From assembly GCA_024364805.1 (NCBI GenBank), contig CM044493.1, positions 41,017,237 through 41,052,188 of the forward strand: DNA of 34,952 bases. The letters are read 5' to 3'. Each line of letters begins with the position of its first letter. Positions within the stretch are counted from its first letter, which is position 1. The stretch comes from Euprymna scolopes (taxonomy: Eukaryota > Mollusca > Cephalopoda > Sepiida > Sepiolidae). The notes under the pieces are model-generated. The model was not told the DNA's origin, searched no databases, and saw only the letters and a list, made by a program, of their open reading frames with translations. Below are positions 10,420 to 20,515 of this stretch, in pieces. A program made the position numbers and the translations under genes.

Positions 10420-11337
10420 TCTATAAAAGTGAAATTGTCTGTCCGTGTGTGACTGTGTGTGTACATTTCCCTACTAAACTACTCTGCCAATTTTGGGTCT
10501 ACAGACTCGGGAATTAATATAAGCGGTATTGAGATTTGGGAACATTTTTTTAATCGGATTTCGGCCAGAAATTTGGCTGACAAGGAGTCAAAGCTCAACG
10601 ATTTGACCTTTGAAAACTCTATCAAACTCCTTCGCCACTTTTGGGTCTAAACACTTGAAATTTTAAATGTAGTTTACTTGGACATGGATCCAACTTTATT
10701 AATTTGATTTGAGCCCAAAACAATAAATTTTAAGAAACAAAATTACAAAATTACCCACCCAATTTTTGGTCTAAACATTTGAAATTTACATAAAGTGTAT
10801 TCAGACATAGGGCAAGCTTTTTAACTGTTTTTTTTTGGGGGGGGGAGCTGAAAATTTGGCTGCCAAGGGGTCAAACTTCAAAAGATTTTAGCTTTGCGGT
10901 CTCTGGCAAACTACTCAACCAATTTTTGGTCTAAACATTTTAAATTTGATTTAAAGGGTATTAGACATGCGGCAAGCTTCTTAATCAGTTTTTGGACGAA
11001 AATTTGCCTGCCAAGAGGTCAAAGTTTAAAGAGTTGACCGAACTCCTCCGCGAATTTTGTGTCTAAACACTTGAAATTTTTAATGTAAGTTACTTAGACA
11101 TGGATCACACTTTTTAATTTGATTTGAGCACCCAAAAATAAATTTTAAGGAATTAAAAATAAGGTCAAATTAAAAAGTAATTACCTCTGCGATCTCTGCC
11201 AACTTTTCTCTAACTAATTAAGGAAGCTTATTATAGAAAAGCATTGCCGTATATATGCACACTTCTTAATATATACATGTGCACATAAAGTTATGAACAG
11301 TACATAGGGCCCAAGCAAAGCCGGGCTGAACTGCTTG
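10420..11337 (+). mobile_element. Non-autonomous Helitron-like element with internal tandem repeats
   Basis: The proposed 5' end is A|TCTATAAAAGTG (TC at 10420). The 3' end is a subterminal hairpin at 11309-11326 (GCCC..GC..GC.GGGC), a 7-base spacer, then CTTG (11334-11337) followed by T. Helitrons begin with TC, end with CTRR after a short hairpin, and insert between A and T. All fit except the third base of the CTRR, which looks mutated. The interior is nearly all tandem repeat (listed separately). There is no Rep or helicase coding, so any movement would have depended on an element elsewhere. Confidence 0.65.
10479..11160 (+). repeat. Five-unit tandem repeat inside the Helitron-like element
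   Basis: Units of roughly 130-155 bp start near 10479, 10627, 10755, 10911 and 11040. Each opens with an ACTACTC/ACTCCT-like block, then TTTTTGGTCTAAACA and TGAAATTT. Two subtypes are visible. Type A (units 1, 3, 4) carries GGCAAGCTT-like and AATTTGGCTGCCAAG blocks. Type B (units 2, 5) carries GACATGGATC, TTAATTTGATTTGAGC and AATAAATTTTAAG. The order is A-B-A-A-B. Unit 3 has a T-run plus G-run expansion at about 10830-10847. Confidence 0.7.
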
Positions 11338-12205
11338 TAATAATAAAAATAATAAACCGAAATCTTAAAGCTAACCGGCTTTTCCGTTTTTGCAATAAAT
11401 TAGTTATTTAACCTGAACACCTATTATTTATCATTTTTCGCCAATCGATGAGTTCAATTCTATCGCCCCAAATACATACATCAATCGATATCCTAAAACG
11501 AAATATCTTTGAGCAAACAATTATTATCTGTCATTTTCGCATGGATATTGCGTCATTTATTATCCAGCCAAACACACACATGGCAGCCCTCATATTTACT
11601 ACTTGATATATTGCTAATCTAATCAGTGCCCGTGGGAGTTATGGCAATTAGCTTGATCTCAGGGCTGAGTTTTCCGCGATTAGCTACACCACTGAGGCAC
11701 TTAGAGCTCCACAATTTGCTTCTGAACATTGCGATTCTTCAGAATTAAGGTGGTGCTACGCTATATTATTATGGTAAAAATTTATTTAAAATGTATACCA
11801 TTAAGAGGAAACCATTGTGCGACAACTTAGACGTTTAATGGGGATTGGTGTGACAAAATCAGGGTTCACGCCGGATGGCACATACTTTCGCCGTGGCACT
11901 ACGCAAAACACCTGTTGCACTATTATTTTCTGTTTTATAGACACTTCCACTTATTCTTACATTGACAGTTTAGCAGCTGCGTGTGCGAATTTATTTTTAC
12001 GGGAAAATAGCTGATGCAACCATGATGTAATCTGGAGAACAAGCAGCTGCGATGAAATATTTCTTTGGGTGTGAGCAAAAAACAACAAAAAAAAAACGTT
12101 GGATAAAAAAACACAAAATAAAACTCAAGATTTGAGCTGAACAAATATGAGGCATGCGTAAGAAGCCAGCTTTTTTATTTTAACATTTGTCTTTGCTTTT
12201 CCCTC
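11338..12205. other. Unique sequence, nothing recognised
   Basis: The sequence is less AT-extreme around 11600-11960, with open frames of 65-69 codons on both strands, but no motif, repeat end or splice pattern is convincing. Confidence 0.4.
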
Positions 12206-12206
12206 G

Positions 12207-12655
12207 TTGGACTTTTCATTCATAATATTGGACTTTTCATTCATAATATTGGACTTTTCATTCATAATACTGGACTTTTCATTCAGACGTTATGTGCGAT
12301 GGACTTTTCATTCATAGTACTGGACTTTTCATTCATAGTGCTGCACTTTTCATTCATAGTACTGGACTTTTCATTCATAATACTGGACTTTTCATTCAAG
12401 CGTTATGTGCGCTGGACTTTTCATTCATAGTACTGGACTTTTCATTTATAGTGATGGACATTTCATTCATAGTGCGGCACTTTTTATTCATAGTACTGAA
12501 CTTTTCATTCATAGTACTGGACTTTTCATTCAAGCGTTATGTGCGCTGGACTTTTTATTCATAGTACTGGACTTTTCATTCATAGTGCTGGAGTTTTCAT
12601 TCATAGTACTAGACTTTTAATTCATAACACTGAATTTTTCATTCATATGTTATGT
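12207..12655 (+). repeat. 21-bp minisatellite with higher-order organisation
   Basis: About 21 copies of a 21-bp unit, TGGACTTTTCATTCATAGTAC with variants. A distinct variant, CAAGCGTTATGTGCGC, recurs: its GTTATGTGC core starts at about 12289, 12402, 12536 and 12649, that is, at spacings of 113, 134 and 113 bp. The difference of 21 shows gain or loss of a single unit within a five- or six-unit block. Because 21 is a multiple of three, long repeated open frames (LDFSFIV, GLFIHST) arise in two plus-strand frames. They have the same substitutions as the DNA and no start context, so I do not read them as a protein. Confidence 0.9.
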
Positions 12656-12964
12656 GCAAAACAATATTGCTTTATAGAATTAACAAGACAGTATTGTCGA
12701 AGAACGGTAGCATAATTATTCGTTTTTAGTGTAAAAATTTACAATATAAACTTTTAAAACCTTCGCCTATGAACGAAATCAATCTAAAAATTATTTGTAC
12801 ACAAATGGCAACATGTCTCTACCCAATAACCATACCGTTTGCATTAGCTATACGGATAAAATATGAACTTTTATATGTATTACCATACATCTACATAATA
12901 GTTGAATACTAATGGGGTCAGTGGAAATTTCACAGATGCAGTCTTAATCTGTTACATACTACTG

Positions 12965-13035
12965 TTATGATTGACAATATTTCCATTCTATGGAAGTCCT
13001 ACGCGAACGCATACCTCACGATATTATTCCAAGAG
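12965..13035 (+). repeat. Solitary diverged copy of the 190-600 repeat
   Basis: ATATTTCCATTCTATGGAAG, then GCGAACGCATACCTCAC and ATATTATTCC line up in order and spacing with the second half of the units at 190-600 (ATATTTACATTCTATGGAGG, GAACGCAGACCTCAC). The match fades after about 13035. It shows the sequence is dispersed, not a purely local array. Confidence 0.55.
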
Positions 13036-13284
13036 TTTTGTTAAAACCAAAACAAAATTTTCACAGTATTTGGTTCATGTTGTTTTAAGATATGTTTGTT
13101 TATTAGAGTTTGTGTTCCAAAGCTGCTTATTAAAAAGTATTGCTTTAAAAAAAGCGGAAAACTCCTCTAAAGCATTAAAAGATACTCACATCTGACAGTA
13201 TCTGTTATCTCTACAAAGCCACCATTCGTCAATACATAAGATATCGTTGTCACACATAAACTATTCTCTCCTATGTGTACAGGG

Positions 13285-13690
13285 TCTAAAATAAGTCTCA
13301 AATATAATAGGCTTGTGCTGTCAACTATGTCCCTAGCCCTATCTTATCGCCACAAGATTGCATCGCTGTGCTTATTTTACGAGTATGTAAATAACATATG
13401 TTCGGATCAACGCGTTACAGCTCTACTCTCTCGACGTAAATACATGAAAAGCAGCAGAATTCCACGCATTCCCTGTAGATGTATATTGATGCCGAGGAGC
13501 ATTCTACTCTAATGGTGTTATTAATCGAACTGCTAGAGTTTGGGATTCCCTGCTCGTTTCCTATTTCCTTTGCTGTACTGAAATGCATGTTGTAATGTAA
13601 TATAAACAGGCATCTCGCTGCTGAATAGTCTCTTTAGGATGTCGCTCCGGCCATGACCCTAAATTCACAGCAGCCCACTGCGTCTCAATG
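13285..13690 (+). mobile_element. 3' fragment of a second LINE family
   Basis: The frame 13273-13512 contains LSYRHKIASLCLFYEYV (from about residue 23), the end-of-ORF2 pattern of CR1/Jockey-like LINEs (an R-rich helix followed by LFY). After a frame change, AATCGAACTGCTAGAGTTTGG codes for NRTARVWDSL (about 13525-13554), the familiar F.NRTARVWNSLP block. The wording differs from the HEQSFFRRTVRLWNSLP of the four-copy family, so this is another family. The 3' edge is placed by loss of the pattern and is approximate. Confidence 0.6.
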
Positions 13691-14386
13691 GTAATATGCA
13701 ATAATTGGAGCATATATGAGAGAAACAAAACGAACAAAAAAAAAAAACATAGTAAGAGTTTGTTAAATATATACACACAAAGCACGTGTACTTTCACGAC
13801 GTATGTACTCCCTATCTAACCCGAAAAACATCCCAATACCACTCTTTCATTAATGAACTCCCTAAATATGGGAAATCCTTCTATTATAATAGTTTCGTCC
13901 TATTGACTGTTAGGATTTTGGAAAGACCTCATTTTTGATTGACTCTTCTGACTGACATATCGCAGTTTTAGTCCCCAGTGAGTCCAGTGTAAAGACTTCT
14001 TGTCTGGAGTTAAACAAAGTACAAAATTAAGTATAAACAATATTAGAAATTGACAAATCATAATACCTACATTTACAAGCCGTTATGTTCCGTGTGCGTT
14101 TTATCTTCGAAACGAGCAATAATACAGGTAAATGTAGATTTTTTTATTTTCTAATTATATAATTTCCAAAATGTATAAAGAATAATTATGTAAACGTTTT
14201 CTAAAAAAAAAAGTGATTTTTAAAAGAATAATTCAAACAAACTGTTCTGACGAGTATTCCCATTTTACTGAAATAAAATAAGGAATTATTTTATTTTTAT
14301 TAAAATCGTTTTTGCTTTGCTTTTTATTTGTAAGTACAAATAATGGCATTTCGCTTTCTCACACTCATTTTCAAACATATCCAATC

Positions 14387-14390
<4 letters not shown>
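13691..14390. other. AT-rich sequence, nothing recognised
   Basis: No gene or element ends are seen. Short poly-A runs are present. Confidence 0.4.
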
Positions 14391-14417
<27 letters not shown>

Positions 14418-14570
14418 NNNNNNNNNNNNNNNNNNNNNNNNNNNNNNNNNNNNNNNNNNNNNNNNNNNNNNNNNNNNNNNNNNNNNNNNNNNNNNNNNNN
14501 NNNNNNNNNNNNNNNNNNNNNNNNNNNNNNNNNNNNNNNNNATATATATATATATATATATATATATATA
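14391..14570. repeat. (TA)n microsatellite interrupted by a 124-base assembly gap
   Basis: (TA)n at 14391-14417 and 14542-14570 flanks unknown bases at 14418-14541. The gap most likely hides more (TA)n, but its true length is unknown. Open frames crossing it are meaningless. Confidence 0.98.
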
Positions 14571-15109
14571 CGCGAAGGTATAATAAATACGAATGTGTGG
14601 TTAAAAGAAACACAATACAACAGAATTTATAACATTTGTAATAAAAAAAGCATCACAAAAATAATTTTCATGGAGACTTAAACTATATTTTACAAAATAG
14701 AGTAATCCAATCGATGTAAAACGAAATTATATATCCTAACTCTTATGAAATATAACAGCACTATTAAATGTAGGTTTTGTAATAAATCTACTAACGAAAA
14801 GTATTTAATCATTTAACTACCGTTTGTAAAAGAACTTGAATTAAAATTTAAGAAAGAAGGTATTAGAAGCAGTAAAACGGTAGGAAAAAGAAAACTCTCT
14901 AGTTTATCCCGCCTTATGTTATCAATTGAAATATGTGGGAAATTTTCAAAGCTTATAAAAACACCCCCAAAATACCAACAAAACAAATCCGTAAAAAAAC
15001 TCTACAAATAATATTTAATAAAATGATTAAAAAATTGTTTTAATAATTTGGAGATGATCAGTAAAGTACATGCAAATAAAATATTTAATTACTGTAATAA
15101 ATTTGAAGA
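14571..15109. other. AT-rich sequence, nothing recognised
   Basis: Unique A-rich sequence between the gap and the mariner. No open frame with a recognisable motif. Confidence 0.4.
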
Positions 15110-15111
15110 TA

Positions 15112-16282
15112 CGAGGGGCGTGCAATAAGTAATGCCCCTGACCAACTTCCAGTTGTCCGATCTAGCTGAAATTTTGCATATGCTATGATTTATATCTCTA
15201 CGGGTTATGTGGCAAATTACAGCTCTGAACTTATTGTGGTTTCTGTTTTACATGTGTTTGAACTGAGTCAGGTGTGAAATGGAGCCTGTTGAATGTCGAA
15301 CAGTGATCCAGTTTTTTGTATTTGAAAGGACGCACACCACAGAAGACTTTTGATGAAATGAAAGAAACTTATGGTGATAATGTCCCATTATATGACCTTG
15401 TAAAACGCTGGCGTTGTGAATTCAAACATGGCCGGAAGTCTGTAAAAACAGCTCCCAGACATGGTCGCCCCCCCCTTCTGCCATGGATGAAGCATCTGTA
15501 CGTCCAGTTGAGTTTTGGAAGATCGGCACAATACTATTCGCCAAATAGCCCAAGATGTCAAGATTAGTACAGGGTATGTGGAAACTATCATTCATGACCA
15601 TTTGCATATGCATAAGGTGTCTGCCAGATGGATTCCCAGGTTGCTCACACCATTACTATGATCCAGAGACCAAAGCCCAGTCAATGCAGTGGAAGTACTT
15701 GGAGTCACTACGTCCAAAGAAGGCAAGGGTGCAACCCTCCGCTGGCAAGGTCATGCTCACAGTTTTCTGGGACAAGGACGGAGTAGTGATGACAGATTTC
15801 AAAGGGTACCACATTACAGGAGCCTATTATGCTTCACTTTTGAGGAAATTAAGGGAAGCTATCAAAATTAAGAGGCGGGGCAAGATCAGAAATGGTACCC
15901 TTCTGCTGCAGGACAACGCCCCGGTTCACAACTCGCATGTCGCCAGATCAGAAGCACGGGCGTGTGGTTATGAAATCCTCCCCATCCTCCCTACTCTCCT
16001 TACCTTGCCCCTCTGACTTTCACCTCTTCGCAGCCATGAAGTTTTTTTTTTAAAGGAAGCGTTTCCCAGATGATGCAGCCTTGATTTCTGAAGTCACGTC
16101 GTGGTTGGAGGATCAACCTGGGGTGTTCTACAAAAACCGTCTCTAGTGCTGCATCAAACGATGGGAAAAATGCATAACTCTGGCTGGTTCCTATGTAGAG
16201 AAAGACTAATAACTGTGCCAAGTTTCGTTGTTCTACTCCTATGGGTAGTGGGTCAGGGGCATTACTTATTGCACGCCGCTCG
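15112..16282 (+). mobile_element. mariner element with 32-bp terminal inverted repeats, inactive
   Basis: Left repeat 15112-15143 and right repeat 16251-16282 are inverted copies differing at one position. Both contain GTGCAATAAGTAATGCC. The left end is flanked by the expected TA (15110-15111), and the right flank reads TG, explained by one substitution. At about 1.17 kb it is slightly short for a mariner, consistent with the internal deletion in its transposase gene. The near-identical ends suggest a fairly recent insertion relative to the other elements here. Confidence 0.92.
15279..16209 (+). pseudogene. mariner (DD34D) transposase, broken
   Basis: Cut-and-paste transposase. It starts at ATG 15279 (MEPVECRTVIQFFVFER), and the family's usual stop position is at 16207-16209. 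Recognisable blocks are FDEMKETYGDNVPLYDLVKRW (HTH region), HGRPP (linker, near 15470), DPETKAQSMQWKYLES, KVMLTVFWDKDGVVMTDF, and LLLQDNAPVHNSHVARSEAR, which holds the second catalytic Asp (near 15915). The stretch between the WIPRL-like block and the YDPETK block (about 15650) is shortened by roughly 105 bases and has lost the usual DETW block with the first catalytic Asp. In the YSPDLAP block the third catalytic Asp codon reads TAC (about 15993-16004). Several frame changes (near 15320, 15480, 15545, 16010) and an in-frame stop near 16144 complete the decay. Confidence 0.9.
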
Positions 16283-16602
16283 TGGATAAAAATATAGCAT
16301 GAATAAAACTAACAATAAAAATAACAATAGCAATAACAATAACACTAATAGTAATAAAAATAATAATTGGTCCAATGTAAGTATATGTAAAAACAAGCAG
16401 GAATGCAGTGAAAAATGCTACAATCATGTTTCTTGAGGGGTGGCTAAGAGTGATAATGTCGACGTACAGTGGTATATGAATATTCAATGTGATAAAGCGA
16501 TTGAAACAAGGGGAATGCAAGGCAATAATCATTAATACAGCAATACCAGCTGAGTTGAACGCAAAAGTAAAGGTAAAGAAGAAGGTCGAAAAGTAAAAAT
16601 AC
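16283..16602. other. Spacer between mariner and LINE copy 2, with AATAAC-rich tract
   Basis: An imperfect (AACAATA)n-type tract at 16300-16370 is followed by unique sequence. A hydrophobic 112-codon minus-strand frame (16266-16604) comes from translating the TTATTG-rich strand. Its composition explains the membrane-like look. Confidence 0.5.
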
Positions 16603-18800
16603 ATTTTTTACATAGGAGTCACCGCTAATCAAGGCCCGGAAGCCACTTGAGGATAAGGGTTGATGAGTGTTCAGTAATCAATGAGACAATATCGTAGTTA
16701 TCGTTGGTAGTGGAAATTTGGTAAATGAAATTACTTAAGGGATTTCTCATCAAAAACTTGTTTACGTTGGACTTGAAAACGACCATATTGTAGTCAGCTG
16801 AAAAGCAGGGAAACGGAAGAGAGTTTCATAAGCGTGTAGTTTGAAGAAAAAAAGCTTTGTTCGTTGAATTTACGTTTAGGCACAGATAAAAAGTGGGGGA
16901 AATTATAGATAGTGGTTTCAACTGTCATGAAAGTTTGGTCAGGGGAGACCATAGACTGGATCTCCGACGAGCACTTACCATGAAAATAACTGTAAAACAG
17001 AGACAGGCTCGCGACGTCTCTTCTGTAGGAAAAAGGTTGCAGTAAAGAGAAAATGGCACTCCTACTAGGCTACGAATTCTATTTTGAACTCTGTCAAGGC
17101 ATAAGAGATTCTAGCAGTTCGTACCCATATGTGGCAATAGTACTCCATTCTTGGATATATATATTGGTAGAAAGTTGAACCGGCAGTGAGATATCTAATG
17201 GAACTTAAGAAGGATCCCATCATTTTTCCAGCGACTTGAAAAAAAGATGAAAAGAATGTGGTGGAAGATTTTTGATCACTATAATTGGCATGCCAACAGG
17301 GTCAGTTGCTTTACTGGGATGAAAATTTGTGATTAGCCTGGCAACATCACGTACAGATATTTGTATGTCGCATAGCGGGTTTTCTGATACAGCAGGGAAT
17401 ACAGGTATTTGGCAGCCTTGGTCGTATAGGGTAGAATTAGCTGCAAAGTACTTCACAAATAGTTTGGCTTTGACTGATGCTAATGAGATTACCCCAGGTT
17501 CATTGATGATGGTTGGGATAGAGTACACGCTTCTGTTCAGGATCCTGTTTGCTATTTGCTAAGACTGGTGGGAACCAAACCGCTACTCAACGACTTTGGA
17601 ATTGACAGACTGAGCATACAAGTCTCTCGCAGTTTCTATTGTATTTTGTTTTGTTGTTTTTGTTTTGTTTTTCTTTTTGCAGTGGTTTCTGGCAGTCCTG
17701 AAAGCGGCTTTAGTTTCAGTACATTTATTACGTTGGAAACAATGGAAAAAGCGATTTATGTGCGCAATGGCAGCAGCACATTCTGGAGAGAACCACGGCT
17801 TGCTGTTAGGTTTTTGCTGGAATTTTGTCTATACCTACAATTACCCATTACGTATGGTCTGATACTATAGAAGACACGCCCTTTTTAAACATGGAACGCA
17901 GAGGTAGATCTGATATAAATATACGGAAAATATCCCAGTCAGCCATAGTGTATCGATATACTGTACGATAGAGGGGTACGTCTGAGGACTTATTACATTT
18001 TGTTTTTATCTTCATTGATACAACAGAGTGGTCGGAAGATCCCAGTGGAGACAAAATGGAAGATAAACATATGTCAGGGCAAGTTGTGAGAAAGAGGTCT
18101 AGGAGACTTGTATACTGGCCTTCAGTGTTGGGAACACGGGTGAGTTTGTGGACTATCTGAGTGAGCTCATAAGCAATGGTGAAACCGTGATAGAACCTTC
18201 CCTCATCATCGGTCTCGTTTGAGTGGGTTAATTATCCCACATTATAAACATTGAAGTCACTAGAGACGTGACTGTTAGCTGGAAGATTAGCAGAGAGTAC
18301 GTGATCAATTTTCTCAGATATGCTTTTAAAGATAACTCTGCTGTTGTGAGGGCGATGGAAAGCAAATTTAAACGCAGTAGTGTGAGCAAGTGCAACCTGT
18401 AAGCACATATAGGGTAAGTTGGGATCTTCTCTGGAGATGTGCCTACCACATGAAAAGCCATCCTTAATATATGCACATATTCCATGCCCATGGCAATATT
18501 AGGGGGCAGATTTAGAAATTAAGTTAGAGTATCCTTTAATTACGAACTCATTTAGGGAAATAGTCAGTTCACTGCCAGCTTCGCTTAGGAATAATAGGTC
18601 TGGTTTAGTCTCCCGTAATTGGGTTTAAACCTCTGGAAGGTTAGAACGTAGACCTCTGATTTTGGAGGAGACATTGTAGTGGGGGTTTTCCTTGGAAGTT
18701 GGAGATCTAGGTTTAATCGTGTATTTTTCTGGAAACTTTTCATGGTGGGGTTTTGAGATTCGTGTAATAGATAGAGAGACACGCTTAGAGTAGAACAGAG
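16603..18800 (-). mobile_element. LINE copy 2, with internal deletion of the RT core
   Basis: Same family as copy 1, opposite strand. The 3' end (TTTTTTACATAGGAGTCACC on the plus strand) is at about 16603. The C-terminal region lies at 16850-17215, the RT start at 17220-17528, and the linker and endonuclease at 17560-18700. It keeps about 600 bp of 5' sequence missing from copy 1. Between the RT start and the C-terminal region about 870 bp present in copy 1 are absent. The element's 5' limit is uncertain and may reach about 19180, since sequence there has a similar base composition but no motif I can name. Confidence 0.88.
17220..18700 (-). pseudogene. LINE ORF2 remnant: APE endonuclease and start of reverse transcriptase
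   Basis: Reading on the minus strand, the apurinic-endonuclease blocks appear in the correct order. These are NVSSKIRGLRS (about 18650), LLFLSEAG (about 18585), HRPHN (18343-18357), SDFN where the family has GDFN (18250-18261), and LGSSDHSVVS (about 18033). Then come MADWDIFRIFISDLP (about 17930) and the RT start with PSKATDPVGMPIIVIKNL (about 17300). The G-to-S change in GDFN, several frame changes (for example near 18490 and 18360) and the missing RT core make it non-functional. This copy defines the endonuclease type of the family. Confidence 0.85.
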
Positions 18801-19390
18801 AGGAAATGTAAGGGAGAAAAAGAAACGAAGAAATATATTTTTTGTAGCACATTATAAAGTAAAGCCGTAACAAATACCCACTAATATGGCATCGAGAAGA
18901 CCTACCAGAACCTTCTGCATGGTCGAGAATCCATTCACCAAGTGGCAATACAGCAGCCCCGGTACTTTACACCTGCTGATATGACAGCCTCCTTAGTGGT
19001 TAATCCAAGGTTTGGGCCCCTGATTATCAGGCGGATAACATTTACCTCCAACACTCTTATTAGTGACATGGTCACAAGGATGGACATAGAAACAGAAAAT
19101 TTCCGACAACGTAGGCGACTGTTCACGCAAAATACTATAGCATTTTCCTCTCACTTTGTCAGAAACATTACCCATTAAAAATGAGGATTGAAGGACAAGT
19201 TATGAGAAGCGAGACTCGCGGAAGCTGCCGATAACGCATTCACAATGCATTGCCCACTCTCTATTTAAGAATAAAAATGATAATATTAAGTAGTGTACTT
19301 AATATAAGTTCAATTGACGTGTTTAAGAGAAAGTATGGTGAGAGATTCATCTCTTACTAACTGAAAATATATAAATTTGTCGAGTCTATT
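18801..19390. other. Possible 5' part of LINE copy 2, then unique sequence
   Basis: Overlapping 60-78 codon frames on both strands at 18935-19178 lie directly upstream of the endonuclease. This could be ORF1 or 5' UTR of the LINE, but no gag-like zinc knuckle or other motif is visible. From about 19200 the sequence is AT-rich and featureless. Confidence 0.35.
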
Positions 19391-19394
19391 TAAT

Positions 19395-19815
19395 GCTATC
19401 TTTAAAATCAACTTGTTAGATATAATGGTTACAATTATGGGTGAGAAAAGCTCATATTAAATAAAGCAATAAAAAAAGTAATATTTACATTAACAACTGA
19501 AATAAAATTAAGTTAATGTTAACATTTGAATCTAATAAAAAGATAACAAAATAAATAAATATCGAAACAACTTCTTTGCTAAAAGTTCTCATCTTCAAAT
19601 GCAAATTACTAAAGGACTTTCAGCTTTAAACACTTCAACGTTCAAAAGTTTTGTTTTTTTAATTTAACCGTTGAAAACCTGATCTCTTTAAATCAACTTG
19701 GTAGATATAATGGTTTCATTTATGGACGAGAAAGTCTATTAGTAAATAAAACAATAAAAAATATGCATTAAAACTGAAATAAAATTTAGTTAATAGTAAC
19801 ATTTGAATTATTTAT
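19395..19815 (+). repeat. Direct repeat with ~284 bp period
   Basis: The stretch at about 19398-19532 recurs at about 19682-19812. Shared blocks in order are CTTTAAAATCAACTTG, TAGATATAATGGTT, AAATAAAGCAATAAAAAA, ACTGAAATAAAATT and TTAACATTTGAAT. ATCAACTT starts at 19408 and 19692, a 284-bp offset. Only the ~135-bp core is clearly repeated. The interval between (about 19535-19680) has no second copy in view. Confidence 0.65.
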
Positions 19816-20004
19816 TGTGATGCAAGCCCTGGGGACTATGACAAATTAATTTGACAAATGTATTAAGCAAATGTGACTCTGATGCTTTGTTGAAAATCGT
19901 CAGAATGAGAAAAAAGAGATTCCGGTAGTCTATAATCATTTGTTGTGGTCCGCATATCAGCAAAACATCACCAATAATAGTCAGACACAAAATGTGACAA
20001 CAGA

Positions 20005-20046
<42 letters not shown>
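20005..20046. repeat. (AAT)n microsatellite
   Basis: About 14 uninterrupted AAT units. Confidence 0.97.
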
Positions 20047-20048
<2 letters not shown>

Positions 20049-20164
20049 GCGGGACCTCTGGAAATTCCAAAGCGGCGTTTTTCATATTGTTGCTGGGCAT
20101 TCTGTGGGCGTTCTGTTCAGAATGAATGAAGGCACAATCATATTATTCTAACCCTTTTATTAAA

Positions 20165-20515
20165 ACCGTGCCGCCCCCTTACTAAAATAATAACTTTGAT
20201 ATATTGTATGGGCTGATTATTTCATTACAAACACACCGGTCAATTAACTCACATTTCATAATTTTTCATAATTATTGAATATGTTTCTATATTCGACAAT
20301 AATTTGTCATAATTTTAACCCACATTATCGCCTCTCCCATTACTAAAATAATAAATTTGATATATTGCATTGGCTGATTATTTCATAAAAAATACAACCA
20401 TACATTAACTCACATTTCATCATTTTTCATGATTCTTGGATATGGTACTAATTTCGACAATAATTTTTCATCATTTCAACTCACTATATCGCACACCTTA
20501 ATAAAATGATACTGT
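20165..20515 (+). repeat. Tandem repeat, ~161 bp period, about 2.1 units
   Basis: ACTAAAATAATAA begins at 20181 and again at 20342. It is followed in both units by TTTGATATATTG, GGCTGATTATTTCAT, ATTAACTCACATTTCAT and TTCGACAATAATTT. A third, partial unit starts near 20490 (CGCACACCTTAATAAAATGA) and breaks off by 20515. No coding potential. Confidence 0.8.

Noticed and set aside
12292-12620. Two overlapping repeat-protein-like frames (LDFSFIV, GLFIHST)
   Set aside because: The 21-bp minisatellite is a multiple of three, so open frames arise automatically; there is no sign of selection on the protein.
16266-16604. Hydrophobic 112-residue minus-strand frame resembling a membrane protein
   Set aside because: It is produced by the TTATTG-rich strand of a low-complexity tract and has no motif.
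18935-19178. LINE ORF1 with zinc knuckles upstream of copy 2
   Set aside because: No CCHC pattern is visible in any frame; left as an unassigned possible 5' region.
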